Counted from the first letter of the stretch, positions 11,501 through 22,914 are shown. The stretch is DNA of 64,000 nt from Leuctra nigra (GCA_934045905.1 OW203769.1:15407705-15471704); one strand, 5' to 3'. The notes: generated by a model from the letters alone, not told the origin. Translations and numbers: made by a program.

Positions 11501-12739
11501 TGTCGCAGTCCATTCGTCACCATGACTACGGTCAAAAGGAACGGCGATTCGAACCGGAACATCGTGGACGCCTGCGCAATGAGCGAGGCTGCCCGATAGA
11601 ATGGCTCGGCTGTTAGGAACAAGAACAACGTCCATCCCAAGTAGGCGGTTGCCAGGGCAACGAGGATGCTGTACGCGGCTCCTGGACGTGATGGAGTGAA
11701 TCTGCCGTGGCTGGTGGTGAAACTGATGAGACCGACGAGCTTGGAGACGAGGAGAAGGGGCAGGGCGCTGGTGTTCACGTCCAACACTTGTTGATTGTAG
11801 AGTGTTACAGATCCCAGCTTCTTCTGATCCTAAATGATGGAACAATGTCTTGATGTAGCGGTAGGACATATCTACTATTCTGGACATCACCGGAACATTA
11901 CCCCTCTTTGGAAAGTATCAAAACTAGTAGAATTAGTTGGTAGAATTTTACCACTGCTAGAAATCACACCGAAATTTAATTTGTAAAAGTTTTAAACATT
12001 TGTGTTGATTAGGAAAAAAGTGAGAAATGATTGAAGTTAAAGTTGAAGAAACTTAATAAGCGATATAAATGGACTTATTTGAAGATTTGATTTGAAGTTC
12101 TTTAGTGGGAATTAGGTGACATTTATGTTGTTTGGTCCACCATTTTCCTTGTGGACTATGCGCAAACGATGTTTCCATTGTAATATAGATTTCTGAATCT
12201 GTGATACCGAAATTAGTGGCCACGAATCTTTTAATTTTGTTTTCAGTGCTGTTAAGAATCACTCTGCGAAGCGATCTCCAACACCCGCGCCAACGGCCAT
12301 GAACGCCAGCTCCACACCTCGGCCAATTAATGTTCTTTTAAAGTTTTATAATCCTGGTATAAACCGTTATTCTACATCATAATTCAAATATTATGTAACA
12401 TGTTTCTCATTTATATAAAAAAAATCAGAAAATGGCACACTTTTTATTTTCATATTATGTTTTCAACAGTGTGTGAAAGTTTTAGCTCCATATCAATATA
12501 GTACTGTCGGCGTGACCTCTCAAACAGTTTTTTTTTTTTTACCCACCCGACCCTTTTAATCTGTCCTTCACCTGTTGCCGGGCCGGAGAAGAGGGTGTTG
12601 CGGATCCAAGCTCAACAGTGATGTGCTCCTGCCTTCCCATCGAATACACCTTGTTAGTTGCCCCGAACATGCTTCGTTCAAACTCCATCGCCAAATGCTG
12701 ATTCCAAGCGAGAGTGTATACAGCTAACTCAAGTGTCAT
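5547..12739 (-). CDS. Gustatory receptor (7TM), 6-7 exons
   Basis: The exons, in gene order, are: probable exon 1 12739-12572 (56 aa, least certain, donor CAG|gtgaag), 11829-11408, 10515-10304, 8189-7918, 6368-6300, 6223-6134 and 5612-5547. Phases agree throughout, giving about 376 aa without exon 1 or about 432 aa with it. Hydrophobic spans include AAYSILVALATAYLGWTLFL, FVIWFVLLNLLGVLLVLLV and YSLPLLLVIVTYFVNVI. The C-terminal exons read ELKTFSLMLIG..FSAAGLFSVDLDLLYS then MIGAITVYLIIMVQ, matching the family's TM7 region, and the last introns are all phase 0 as is usual in insect GRs. Members are taste ligand-gated channels of sensory neuron membranes; the ligand cannot be predicted. Two donors are GTC-type (AAG|gtcttg, CAAG|gtcaca). 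The exon 4 donor fits the frame only as a GC donor (GAG|gcgagt). It looks intact if that reading is right. Confidence 0.8.
5735..5825 (-). repeat. tRNA-derived SINE head
   Basis: Read on the minus strand, this has a tRNA-like order: an A-box-like stretch (agcttaacttattgattaga), then gagcactggacaggc, and a B-box-like gggtacgaatccc. The acceptor stem does not pair, so it is not a tRNA gene. Confidence 0.55.
7379..7760. mobile_element. Fold-back element, copy 1 (GR intron)
   Basis: The element is almost wholly palindromic. The arm 7383-7572 (gacggctgggtagtgagttt... to ...cccgaaaatttagtaa) is repeated as its reverse complement in 7575-7755. The left edge carries TTAA (7379-7382). The right outermost 15-20 bp are degraded. 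A second copy at 20283-20672 confirms it as a transposable family. There is no coding capacity, so it is a TTAA-type non-autonomous element whose transcript would form a long hairpin. Confidence 0.8.
8310..8802. mobile_element. hAT MITE, SPIN-like ends, 8-bp TSD
   Basis: The element is 8318-8794 (477 bp). It begins cagtggtactcaaccttttt and ends aggttgagtaccactg, with gtgtaaga perfectly duplicated on both sides (8310-8317 and 8795-8802). The CAGTGGTnCTCAACC terminus and the GC-rich sub-terminal 'gcgggccgc' are typical of SPIN/Charlie-group hAT non-autonomous elements. The interior contains two copies of a 'ccccgcagggc' motif. It sits inside a GR intron. A second, longer member is at 37218-38214. 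Confidence 0.9.
8870..9225 (-). repeat. tRNA-derived SINE
   Basis: On the minus strand a tRNA-like head (ggttgggtgagtgattaacg, then the B box gggttccattcccgc) lies around 9150-9060. It is followed by a body reading cagcatttg...ggctaatggcgac. The adjoining block 9153-9225 (gtgtaacgcgttgatga...acacctcgaactgaaatt) also occurs next to the SINE at 38808-39050, so it is part of the family or a companion repeat. Confidence 0.65.
9235..9950. repeat. Unclassified dispersed repeat block
   Basis: The block is a series of degenerate, internally repetitive segments of the form 'caaagttttaaattgattgat', roughly every 100-150 bp, ending with gctcgcttcgctcgctcaa. No ORF is convincing. It looks like decayed transposon 3' ends. 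I cannot name the family. Confidence 0.35.
10553..11065. mobile_element. About 510-bp MITE family, copy 1
   Basis: It begins gcaagcactcggccgtttta and ends aaaatcgctcgcgcttgc, so the ends are imperfect inverted repeats. The interior includes 'ttgagagagaaaaattgttt' and 'ttcacatgatcagtctg'. Two more copies are recognisable at 47330-47845 (same orientation) and 56105-56604 (opposite orientation). All three are non-coding. Confidence 0.75.
11186..11338. mobile_element. Hairpin MITE in GR intron
   Basis: Arms actaaataatgccgcacact and agtgtgtggcattatttagt bracket a second inner inverted pair (cctcaaagtgttaaatacga and its complement). The whole 153 bp can fold into one hairpin with a short loop at about 11255-11265. 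Confidence 0.7.
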
Positions 12740-13685
12740 CGGAAAGTAATTCGGCTAAGTGAACGCTCGATAATTCAATTACCTTATCGTTTCATAATTA
12801 GTATAGAATATTTTGAAAATTACAGGGGAAGAATGACTCGAGCCCAGTTTTGGGGGAAATGAGTTAGAGTGACATCTGGATGGTGTTTGTGTGAGCTTTC
12901 AAAATATTCTCTAGGTTCGTTAAATATTGTTACATTTCCTTAAAATAAACATTTTAACTTGGGCTTTCATGACATAAACACGTCTTCCCTACGCGTTTGC
13001 CTTGATGATCGCCTTTTCGTTCTTCCCCTGTAGTCTTCATTTAAACAAAATAGAAATTAATCGATCAAAAACTGTCAGTTAATTGGCATCAAGTGCCATC
13101 TAAATATAGGTACAATAGAAAACAAACATCCCTTTCGACTTAGTTTAAAGTCCTTACTGTCTTACCTTCCAGATCAAGTTATTTTTAGAAGATGAAGTCG
13201 ATTGGTCGATGAAGTAGAAATTTCATATCGATCTGCGACTTCTATTGCTCTAGCTAGCAGCAAAAAAACATAGGTCCGTGTCAAAAGAGTTATAAGGAGT
13301 CGCTTGCTTCACTCGCTCAATAATTCAGAGTAAGCTCTTGCTTCGTGCGTGAGACCTCGAAATCAAAACATCTCATTCATTGTTCAGTGAAAAGACATTC
13401 TTCTTGCAATTGGCTTATTGGCTTGCTGCGTATTCGGTATACTATGTATAAGTCCATTTTACCAAATTGTATCTCTGTTATCAACATATCGACGACATGC
13501 TGACCGAATTGAAAACTGAATTATTAACGACTGCTTACAAATATCTGAATAGAACGGAGACAGAACTATCTATGTCCGATGTCGAGTACAATACAACTGG
13601 GAAGCCCTGTGTTCTTGAACTCTGAGTGTTGCCTGCTGCAGGTGTGTTAACAACCAGCGACATTGTATTCGTGACGTCAGCAGCC
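12740..13685. other. Spacer between GR and OR-A (diverging genes)
   Basis: No exon is recognised. It should contain the promoters of the GR (minus) and OR-A (plus). There is no clear TATA box or known motif. About 13160-13345 resembles the dispersed block at 9240-9950, including a 'cgcttgcttcactcgctcaa' end. Confidence 0.4.
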
Positions 13686-16600
13686 ATGGATACACGTCGT
13701 GATTATCGCATCATGCAGCCGGCCTTTAAGGTCTTGACGCAACTAGGTAAGCAGCTCTAACTCTCAGATTCATTTGCATGTGAAAAGAAATGTCGCGGCG
13801 GCCATTTTGTCAACATAACTCAGCAGAACAACTCTGTTAGGCTTGAATCACTCATTTTATAGAAAGCAATAGGGCACTAGCCAAACTATCTCCCGCTAGG
13901 GTGCTGCCATCGGTTTTGTGACAAGTGTGAAGTAAGCTGTTCGTGCCACTCAAAATTAAAACTCGCGAAACTTTATTTTGACATGCGTAAGAAGATGTAC
14001 TCACTGTTTAGATACATAGATTTTTTACTCTAGTATAATTAAATGTGTAAAAATAAGAAGATAGTGCAATATATAAAGCAAATTCTATTTCAATCTGAAG
14101 CGACACCCTCTCAATTGTTTTAATTGGAAGTTACAAAATTCCATTAAGCAGTGAGTCAGTTCAAGAGAGCACTAGAAACAAAAATAATTCTGTGAGCTGT
14201 CCATATATGATCAAAATATCATTATTACACTACCATTTCTAATAATTATCCACTATTTCGTTAAATAACCAAATATCAACATTAATTATTATAATATAAC
14301 ATGAAAATACGGACTGTGGAGTAAGAAATGCGTTGATTTGAAAAGCACAGCCTCGACGCTAGCGCCGAAGTGGCCGATCCCGTCGTCCTAGCTTGGCATC
14401 GCCCCATCGATTAACCACAATTGATCAGTAAAATCGGACCTGACAGTGACACCTATGTCAACAAAATGGCCACCGAACTACTAGAAAATAAAATGTATTT
14501 CATTGTATGTAAAAAAAAATTATAATAGCTCGTGCACGCAATTATTTCATAAATCCGGAAATTATCTACAGGTGACCTTGGAATTGAACACAATTTATCA
14601 GGTAGTTTGATTCTCCATAATTAATTGGCGTTTTAATATACCACATAATAGATATGGAAAACCAATCGGCTAGTACCTAAAAATTTAAGAAACAAGAGAC
14701 CACCTGAATTTGTACGGATTGATATTTTTTAAATTCTTCTAATTCGCTGAAATTCTCCATTATATACTCTGTTAGGAATGACGTCATACAACGTGGAAGT
14801 TAACCAGAGCTTCAAGAGTCGCCTGAGATATTATCTACCTCGCGTTGTCGTCGCCGAACAATGCTTCGAGGCGTTCCTCAATCGCTGGGCGTATTTCCTC
14901 GTCAACCTCCAGCTCATTCCGTTCAGAGAACTCCCGAAGTTCGCCTGCATCTTGTCCTTCGCTCTTCTCCACGCCGTCTCGTTGCTGAACTTCTACACTC
15001 ACCCCGACCAGCTACGTCACATTCTGACGTCACTTGAGGAGATGCACGACAAGTACGCGTCTGAGAGAAGACATCGGATGATGGCGCGGAGAGACACGAA
15101 GATGGACGATGTTTTGATGAAGTTCATCGCGTATGTGAACCTGCCTTGTACAGTTATAGTTGGAATCACCGTCTGCATTAACTTCTTCTTGACGGACGAG
15201 ATTTTGGCAATGGGGTAAGTTGGCGTTAACTCCGCCACAGAAGATGTCGTTGAAGTCGTTCTAAATTACATAATTCAATAAAAAATACAATTTATTTACA
15301 GATATTATTTCCCGTACGATGCTTCTTCATCACCTAACAAAGAATTGACGGTACTTTTCTTGATGACAATGTGGTGTTCTGCAGTATTCTACTTTTCCAC
15401 TTTGCAATGCGTTTTGTTGACCATTCTCATTCACATGATCAGCCTGTTCCGAGTCCTGCACTACAAGTTGTTGAATATCCGAGCTGATAGTCTCGAGCAC
15501 ATCAAGGCCAAGCGTCGCCAGATGACTGAGAACAGTCGAACACCAGCTGAGCGTGGTGTGATGGAGTTAAGTCAAGGAGGAGCCGACAGTCTCGAGCACA
15601 TCATGGCCAAGCGTCGCCAGAAGACCGAGAACAGTCGAACACCAGCTGAGCGCGGTGTGATGGAGTTAAGTCAAGGAGGAGCCGACAGTCTCGAGCACAT
15701 CATGGCCAAGCGTCGCCAGAAGACTGAGAACAGTCGAGCACCAGCTGAGCGAGGTGTGATAGAGTTAAGTCAAGGAGGAGCCGACAGTCTCGAGCACATC
15801 ATGGCCAAGCGTCACCAGAAGACTGAGAACAGTCGAACACCAGCTGAGCGCGGTGTGATGGAGTTAAGTCAAGGAGGAGCCGACAGTCTCGAGCACATCA
15901 TGGCTAAGCGTCGCCAGAAGACTGAGAACAGTCGAACACCAGCTGAGCGAGGTGTGAGGGAGTTAAGTCAAGGAGGAGCTGACAGTCTCGAGCACATCAT
16001 GGCCAAGCGTCGCCAGAAGACTGAGAACAGTCGAACACCAGCTGAGCGAGGTGTGATGGAGTTAAGTCAAGAAGGAGCTGACAGTCTCGAGCACATCATG
16101 GCCAAGCGTCACCAGAAGACTGAGAACAGTCAAACACCAGCTGAGCGAGGTGTGATGGAGTTAAGTCAAGGAGGAGCCGACAGTCTCGAGCACATCATGG
16201 CCAAGCGTCGCCAGAAGACTGAGAACAGTCGAACACCAGCTGAGCGAGGTGTGATGGAGTTAAGTCAAGGAGGAGCTGACAGTCTCGAGCACATCAGGGC
16301 CAAGCGTCGCCAGAAGACTGAGAACAGTCGAACACCAGCTGAGCGAGGTGTGATGGAGTTAAGTCAAGGAAGAGCTGACAGTCTCGAGCACATCATGGCC
16401 AAGCGTCACCAGAAGACTGAGAACAGTCGAACACCAGCTGAGCGAGGTGTGATGGAGTTAAGTCAAGGAGAAGCTGACAGTCTCGAGCACATCATGGCCA
16501 AGCGTCGCCAGAAGACTGAGAACAGTCGAACACCAGCTGAGCGAGGTGTGATGGAGTTAAGTCAAGGAGGAGCTGACAGTCTCGAGCACATCGTGGCCAA

Positions 16601-18169
16601 GCGTCGCCAGAAGACTGAGAAAAGTCGAACACCAGCTGAGCGAGGTTTAATGGGGTTAAGTCAAGGAGGAGCATCAGACTTGGTATTAGGGATCCAGGAA
16701 TTGAAGGAGGTTGTGAATCGGGATATCAAGAACTCAGTTGAAGAAGAGAATAGACTCGAACTTGATTTGGAGATGCAGAAACGTCTGGTGGAATGCATTG
16801 ATTTGCACCGGGAATTATTAATGTGAATACAGTTTGTATAATACCAATCGCACGACATAATTTTAAACTGTTTAATGATATTTGAAAATGTGTGTACATA
16901 TGCCAATAAAATAGGGGTATGACTTCATGCTTCACATTACACGTTTGACTTATTATGCTGATCAACATGTCTAAAATTCTCTTAGAAAACCATTGACATT
17001 TTTGTATGGTATTAATAATAACTGAGTATATGCATACCTGCACACTCGCGGTTTTAAAATAAGTGATAGTTCTTCAGTGTCTTATCGCCTTACACAATTT
17101 GCTAAATTTATAATTCGGTATAATTCAAATTTGAAATTGATTTTATTATACTTTATCATTTTAGGACATTTAAAAATGCTCTCATTACAATGCAACCGAA
17201 TATAATGAGTGGCATTATTCTTCACGCTTTCTACTCATCTGTGACTGCTATGTACTTAATTATGGTAAGTATAATGCCCTAAATGGACATCATGAAAACT
17301 GAAATTCCAACTAACTATTCTCTTTTACCTCACCACAGGCACCAGCGTACGACGTCGTAGCCAAAATGTTTATGATCATATTTCTCGCTGCATCAATTTT
17401 TATCGCCTTCTATTGTTATCTGGGTGACCAGCTCACTGAGGAGGTAATTACCTTGCATTTATCTTTCCCTATGTTGGGCGCCATTTGTAACAACCGCGCT
17501 GCCTTGCTATAGTGAGGGAGGCTGTCTACGGTTGTGATTGCTTCGAAGCGTCGGAGAGCTTCAAGCGATCAATGCGGATCATGATGTAAATGGCTAATCA
17601 ACTTGTTGTCCCGTGTTACAGAGCTCGCTAGTGAGGGAGGCTGTCTACAATTGTGATTGGTTCGAAGCGTCGGACAGCTTCAAGCGATCAATGCGTATCA
17701 TGATTTCGATGGCCAATCAACCTGTTGCCATCAGGGTAGCTGGTTTAGTTCCCTTAACTCTGGAGACTTTTCAAACCGTAAGTGTTTCTTTACTAAGTAC
17801 CTAGTTTATAGTTTCGGTTTTCTCAAAAATATTTCGATATACTATTTTCTAGAATATAGTACACTGCCAGTCTATTCTCGGGAATGAGTCGATAAAGTTA
17901 TCAAAAAGGCATCCAGGTTTATCGTCCAGATATTACGAATCTGACTATTGTTGTTTGATCATGATACTCTTGACGACGACCGCGGTTATAATCAATAGAT
18001 TTATAAGTATCTTAGCAGTTGTCTAAAGATTACTTCTCTTTCTGATAATCTGAAAGTGTGTGTACGCTTCAGTTCTGCATTGTACCAATTGTTTTGTCTC
18101 CTGTTCTAGATGCTAAGGACTTCGTATGGATATTATTCTGTACTTGCCAAGGTCATCGCAAAGAAGTAA
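13686..18169 (+). CDS. Odorant receptor OR-A with giant loop repeat
   Basis: There are seven exons: 13686-13746, 14776-15214, 15302-16822, 17165-17264, 17339-17443, 17622-17777 and 18110-18169. Splice phases match throughout, giving 813 aa, about twice the usual 400 of an insect OR. Order: short N-terminal exon (MDTRRDYRIMQPAFKVL), TM1-TM3 in exon 2, TM4 early in exon 3 (AVFYFSTLQCVLLTILIHMI), the repeat array, then TM5-TM6 in exons 4-5, and the family-typical tail in exons 6-7 (REAVYNCDWFEASDSFKRSM, then TSYGYYSVLAKV). By the inverted OR topology the array lies in the cytosolic loop between TM4 and TM5. Family role: ligand-tuned subunit of an Orco-containing cation channel in olfactory neurons. 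No lesion is seen. A polyadenylation signal lies at about 18421. Confidence 0.88.
15483..16670 (+). repeat. 12 x 99-bp coding repeat in OR-A exon 3
   Basis: Twelve direct copies of a 99-bp unit encode a 33-residue repeat starting ADSLEHIMAKRRQKTENSR and ending TPAERGVMELSQGG. No copy has a stop or frame slip. Amino-acid changes are few (M/K/R/V at position 8, R/H at 12, R/Q at 19), and many silent differences are C/T at the GCC/GCT alanine codon. The unit is rich in Lys/Arg and Glu and likely helical. It replaces or extends the ordinary TM4-TM5 intracellular loop. Confidence 0.95.
17509..17621 (+). pseudogene. Dead duplicate of OR-A exon 6
   Basis: Just before true exon 6 lies a copy reading agtgagggaggctgtctacg through atggctaatcaa, offset by 119 bp from the real exon. 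It lacks a good acceptor AG at its start and has TAA where the real exon has TCG (ATGATG-TAA-ATG). The acceptor of the real exon ('cccgtgttacag') lies directly after the copy, so the copy now serves as the polypyrimidine-poor end of intron 5. Confidence 0.8.
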
Positions 18170-20041
18170 TCTATCACGGCCTTCAGTTGGCATTCGACAG
18201 TTTTAATTCCATATGTGGTAGATTAGTACCTTACTTGCAACAATACTCAATTATATGAGCAAGGAAGATTATTTTCTTGTACAATGAGAATTCTATTTTA
18301 TTGAGCTGTAATGCTAATTCTTCGAGAACTTGATTGAAACGATTTTTCATTCTTTAAGAATTCTATATTTTGTGTGATTTAGAGAATTTTCCCTGATGAT
18401 CTTTATTTTATAAGCACTGTCAATAAAATATAGTTAGCTTAGATCATGTGTACAATTAATATGAACTGAAATGATGTATTTTAATAATTTCATTTGAGTT
18501 GACTGCGTTGGTAAGAGTTATCGCTATGAACAGTTACGAAATTAATGTTCACGATGAAATTTATTAAGAGATCCTGATAAAGGCCGTTCAATTGAAGATG
18601 CATTCTTCACCTGAAGATGTCAGTAATAGAGTTAGCCGAAACGGCGTGACAATAACACATTCGAGGGTCTTGGAGACTAAATCGTAAATCGTATACATAT
18701 CAGAGTTCAATCGATAATAATGTATTATGTGCTGCTGGGATATCTCGTACCTAAGCTAATGTAAATGAATCGATGCAATGATAACAGTTTTATTGCTTGA
18801 ATTTCTGTGATATTTGGTTCTTTTCGCATTACGGGTCAAACGAAGAAACGGACAAAGATTAATATTCAAAACAAACATCCTATAGGCAGCGTGTTTAGAT
18901 TACAGATAGCGCTGCGAAAAGTTAACAGACAGAGCCACCTAAGCTGTGGGAAGGAAGCTTACCTTTGGCAAGGCGTCAAAGTCGCTGCAGTTTTACGTTA
19001 TGTTGCTGCACATATTACGCATTTATCACTTCTTAAAATTTTCACAAGTTTATCAAATTTTTATTCGCCAACAAAATATTAATAATAATAAAGTTTTCAT
19101 TATTTCACTGAATCAGGCTATCAGCTATATTTGTTGACATATGATCAGTTCATATTTGCTACTGCCAATGAGAAATAAAACAGTTGAAGATCATCTCCCA
19201 TAAATGTTGATTATTTCTTTCACTCGTGGCGCTAGACCTATCGAGATCGTATCATCCGATATCAAGAGTAGTCTTTTGGTTTCACATAAATATTGATTAA
19301 TAGTTCTTTACGTCAGAGGTAGAATGGTGGAAGTCAATTTCATGATTCTTGAGATGAGCTCAAATGCCATTAGTAGTTCTGCCTTCATCTAACCATTTTT
19401 GTTATGGTGACGTAATGACAAATGTCAGTTGATAGAGCTTGGTTACATAATTCCAAAAGTGTGCACCAAAAAATCGAGAAAATGGGTTACCACCATTCTA
19501 CTTTATTTTATTTTATTATCCGCCTGTCCGATTGATAATCTGATAATCCCCCCCCCCCCCCCCCCTAACACACACACAAACAACTCGAAACAAATACACA
19601 GTATATAGTGCTGGTCAAATTAACTAACGTTTGAGATGATTATTTTTTGAGCGGGCAAATGATTGATACAAATTAACAGATTTCTTTTGTTTCAAGTATG
19701 TCAGTGTTATTCAATATGTGATAATTTGCACATTTTTCTCTGAAAATGATATTCTTCATATGTCAAATTGACTTGATGGCCACTTATTATTAACGTAATT
19801 GCACTTTCAGTTTATAAGCAGTTTAGGGGAAAAGAAACCTAAACTCCAATTGAAGGGCATTCATTCTTCGATGAGTAATCAAAAGTTTTATTTTCCAACG
19901 ACAAATGTCAAAACATAATCATTAGGGACAATTTCACGAAACAAAATAAAACTTGATAAATTAGTTTGGGTTCGACTAGTGAATGTATAGATATTCGTTC
20001 GTCCTGGGTATTGGAAGTATTTGGAAGTTCTGACGCCAGCA
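18170..20041. other. Spacer between OR-A and OR-B
   Basis: No exon is recognised. Points of note: a block at 19345-19425 resembling 8210-8300 in the GR gene (dispersed repeat), a C18 tract near 19547-19565 followed by (CA)n, and a short sequence at 18600-18650 of the cctgaagatgtc...cgaaacg type often left by retroelement 3' ends. The promoter of OR-B should be near 19900-20041. Confidence 0.4.
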
Positions 20042-20282
20042 ATGTCGCGAACCGAGCACGACATGTTTAAACAAGTCCACAAGGTCATGCACAACCGCGG
20101 TATGTATGTGTTCCATGGTGATTGGTTTATATACCAACCACCATGATATGTTACTTCTAGCAGAGCAGGAGTCGGCAACCTGCGCCTCCTGTGGTTCTTG
20201 AATGGCTCTTTATAATTTAAACTAAAAGCGAAAAATTAGAAAATTAGCAAAATGAATAAAAACGCCTTGCGAGGTTGATTGA

Positions 20283-20672
20283 TTAAGATGGCTGAGTAGT
20301 GAGCGTGGCCTTGAAGAGTTTTTAATCGATTTTTATCAATATCTTTTACCAATGTAATTGTTAACAAAATAAGGCTTTGTACGCGTCTTCAGAACTGTTC
20401 AATGAAAATAATTTCATAGCTTGGAATAAGTTATTAGTTTTATTTTGTCCAACAGATGTTTAGTGCCATCATTTTACTAATTTTCGGGCACTAAACATCT
20501 GTAGGACAAAATAAATCTAATAAATCATTCCAAGCTATGAAATTATTTTCATTGAACAGTTCTGAAGACGCGTACAAAGCTTTATTTTGTTAACAATTCC
20601 ATTGGTAAAAGATATTGATAAAAATCGATTAAAAAACTCTTCAAGGTCAAACTCACTACCCAGCCGTCTTAA
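20283..20672. mobile_element. Fold-back element, copy 2 (OR-B intron 1)
   Basis: This is the same family as 7379-7760 and better preserved. TTAA is present at both edges (20283-20286 and 20669-20672). The ends gatggctgagtagtgag and ctcactacccagccgtc are inverted, and the two arms (about 190 bp each) are complementary nearly to the centre at about 20478. Confidence 0.88.
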
Positions 20673-21374
20673 GTTTGCCAATGTAATTGTCAACCAACCA
20701 TCTTCAACCATCTTCAATCAACTTTAAATTTTTGAAATTAAAAATAAAAAAAATGTCCTGGGGGGCAACAATTGGAAGGTTATTTGATTCAGTTTGTTCA
20801 TTTTAGAGCCCTGAATCAATTTCAAAATGTCGATATTCTAAAAAAAGCGCCTTTGTGGGGGGGGGGGGGGGGGGGGGGCGTTAAATATAAAAATAAACTA
20901 GCTATGCAATTTATTGAGCGAGCGAAGCGTAAGCGAGAATGTGATATGTGATATTGAATATTCCAAACAAATTTTTTTCACCAGAAGTAGTGTTTTCAGC
21001 GTCCAAAATTTGTTTCTACGAACAGATTAAAATATCCGAAAATCGCCCTGCGTGGCAGGGCTTTTTTTTAACCTAACACTACTATCATGAAAATTATGTG
21101 CCAACCCTAAATAGTGTTCGCCGCTCACTGCCCACCCTATCAAAACTTCCCGGCGCCGTCCCTGATAACGATTGTCCCCAGGAATGACGTCACAGGTCCG
21201 CGACGACGCGACAAGCTTCACGAGTCGTCTGCGATATTATCTGCCTCGGGTCGTCGTCGCCGAACTCTGTCTGGAGGTCCTCCTCCTGCGCTGGGTGTTC
21301 TTCATCGTCCACTGGGGCGCCGTCCCTCTACACACCCTGCCTCGGATCATGTACCTGTTCACCCAGGCCATCAG

Positions 21375-22096
21375 GTAATAGGACAGGTTACCGAGGGACA
21401 GATTCCGACGGACACATTACCGACAAACATGGGGGCACTTTACCGACGGACAGATTAACGAAATCTACCAGGACACTTAACCGAGATTTTTTTGCCAAAA
21501 TTTTGCCAAAATTTTATAAAAAAATTTAAAATATCTTTTTACAAATATTTTTTTTAAGATTAAAAAAAAGTGAAATCACTATTTCTACATTTTGCCAAAA
21601 TTGTCAAAATTTTAAAATTAACGATTCATCAAAATCAAAATTGATGATTCATGAAAATAGAAGTCAAAATTCACATAAAATGAACAAATATTTTAATATT
21701 TTGAAAGTATCTATATTTTTATTTTTTATAAAACAGTGATTTAACTTTCTTTTAATTTTTTTTAAAATCTTCAAAAATAGTAAAAAATGTATAAAACTTT
21801 GTCAAATTTTGGAAAAAAATATTTGTGAAAATTTTATAAAATTTTAACAAATTTTTGGAAAAATCTTTGTGAAAATTTTATAAAATTCTATTTTGAAAAA
21901 AATATTTGTAAAATTTTTATAAAATTTTGACAAAATAAAAAAAAATGTATAATGTAAAAAAAAAATTAAAAATTTCGGTAAAGTGTCCGGGTAGATTTCG
22001 GTAATCTGTCCGTTGGTAAAGTGCCCCCCATGTTTTTCGGTAATGTGTCCGTCGGTAATCTGCCCTCGGTAAACTACCCTACAACCAGGCCGTCAG
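21375..22096 (+). mobile_element. Long-TIR MITE in OR-B exon 2, intron-like
   Basis: The element is 21375-22082. Its ends are about 100-bp inverted repeats built from short 'taccgacggacagatt' motifs, and its centre is extremely AT-rich. The flanks acccaggccatcag (21361-21374) and aaccaggccgtcag (22083-22096) look like a 14-bp target duplication with two mismatches. The element starts GTAATA directly after CAG, and the right flank ends in CAG. A GT-AG intron 21375-22096 would therefore remove exactly element plus duplicate and read ...FTQAIS-IATHLGNF in frame. Confidence 0.75.
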
Positions 22097-22914
22097 CATC
22101 GCCACGCATCTCGGCAACTTCTACCTACGTCCCGACGACATACGTCACTTGCTGGCGTCGGTGGAGGCGATCAGCGCCGGACACGCGACGCGTAGGAGAC
22201 ATCACGTGATCGTCGGGAGAACGACGAGGATCACGGACTTCGTCATGGAATACGTCACGACTCTTACCTACAGATCCGTATTCCTTCTTTACGTCTTTGC
22301 AGCTATCTTTACTATAATCTACAATGAGTCCTTTGCAACGGGGTGAGTGATTTTGGATGTTGCTTTCTTATTCCGTTGGCCATTCGTTGAATGTTGGGTT
22401 CTCCCCACGAACAAACTGCGTGCCTAATATCTAATATACATCACCACGCCCTCCTTTTTTCGAAAAGAATTGATAAGTCTGGCTTAGACCTATGTCAATT
22501 CCACTCCTCTCTTTTTCTGCAATTTTACACACACTCACGCACACCCACAAAGAATTACAAACGGTCACGTTTTCATCCCCAATTGTAAGAATTCAATATC
22601 AAGTTCAATGTTTTTTGTATTTTACACGAACATTTTAATGGGTTTTTAAAAGGATTCTCATATAAAGTTGCAAAGCCGGAGCAAAGATAACTGGTATAAT
22701 ATTTGCAAAATAACTCACAGTTTTAATTTTCAGAGTGTATTTCCCATACAACACTAAAATATCGCCAAATCGTGAAATTACAATATTAATTTACTTCGCA
22801 ATATGGACATCCTCAAGAGTTTTATTCGCCGACGCTCAATGCGTAACGTACACAATTATCTTGCACATTACTTGTCAATTCAAAGTCCTGTGCGACAAGT
22901 TGTTGAATATCCGA

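Noticed and set aside
11303..11890. 195-aa minus ORF overlapping GR exon 2
   Set aside because: Wrong frame. The frame with TM segments and matching splice phases is the GR.
18595..18650. Hammerhead-ribozyme-like words cctgaagatgtc and cgaaacg
   Set aside because: The stems needed for a hammerhead fold cannot be drawn from the flanking bases. More likely a retroelement 3' end relic.
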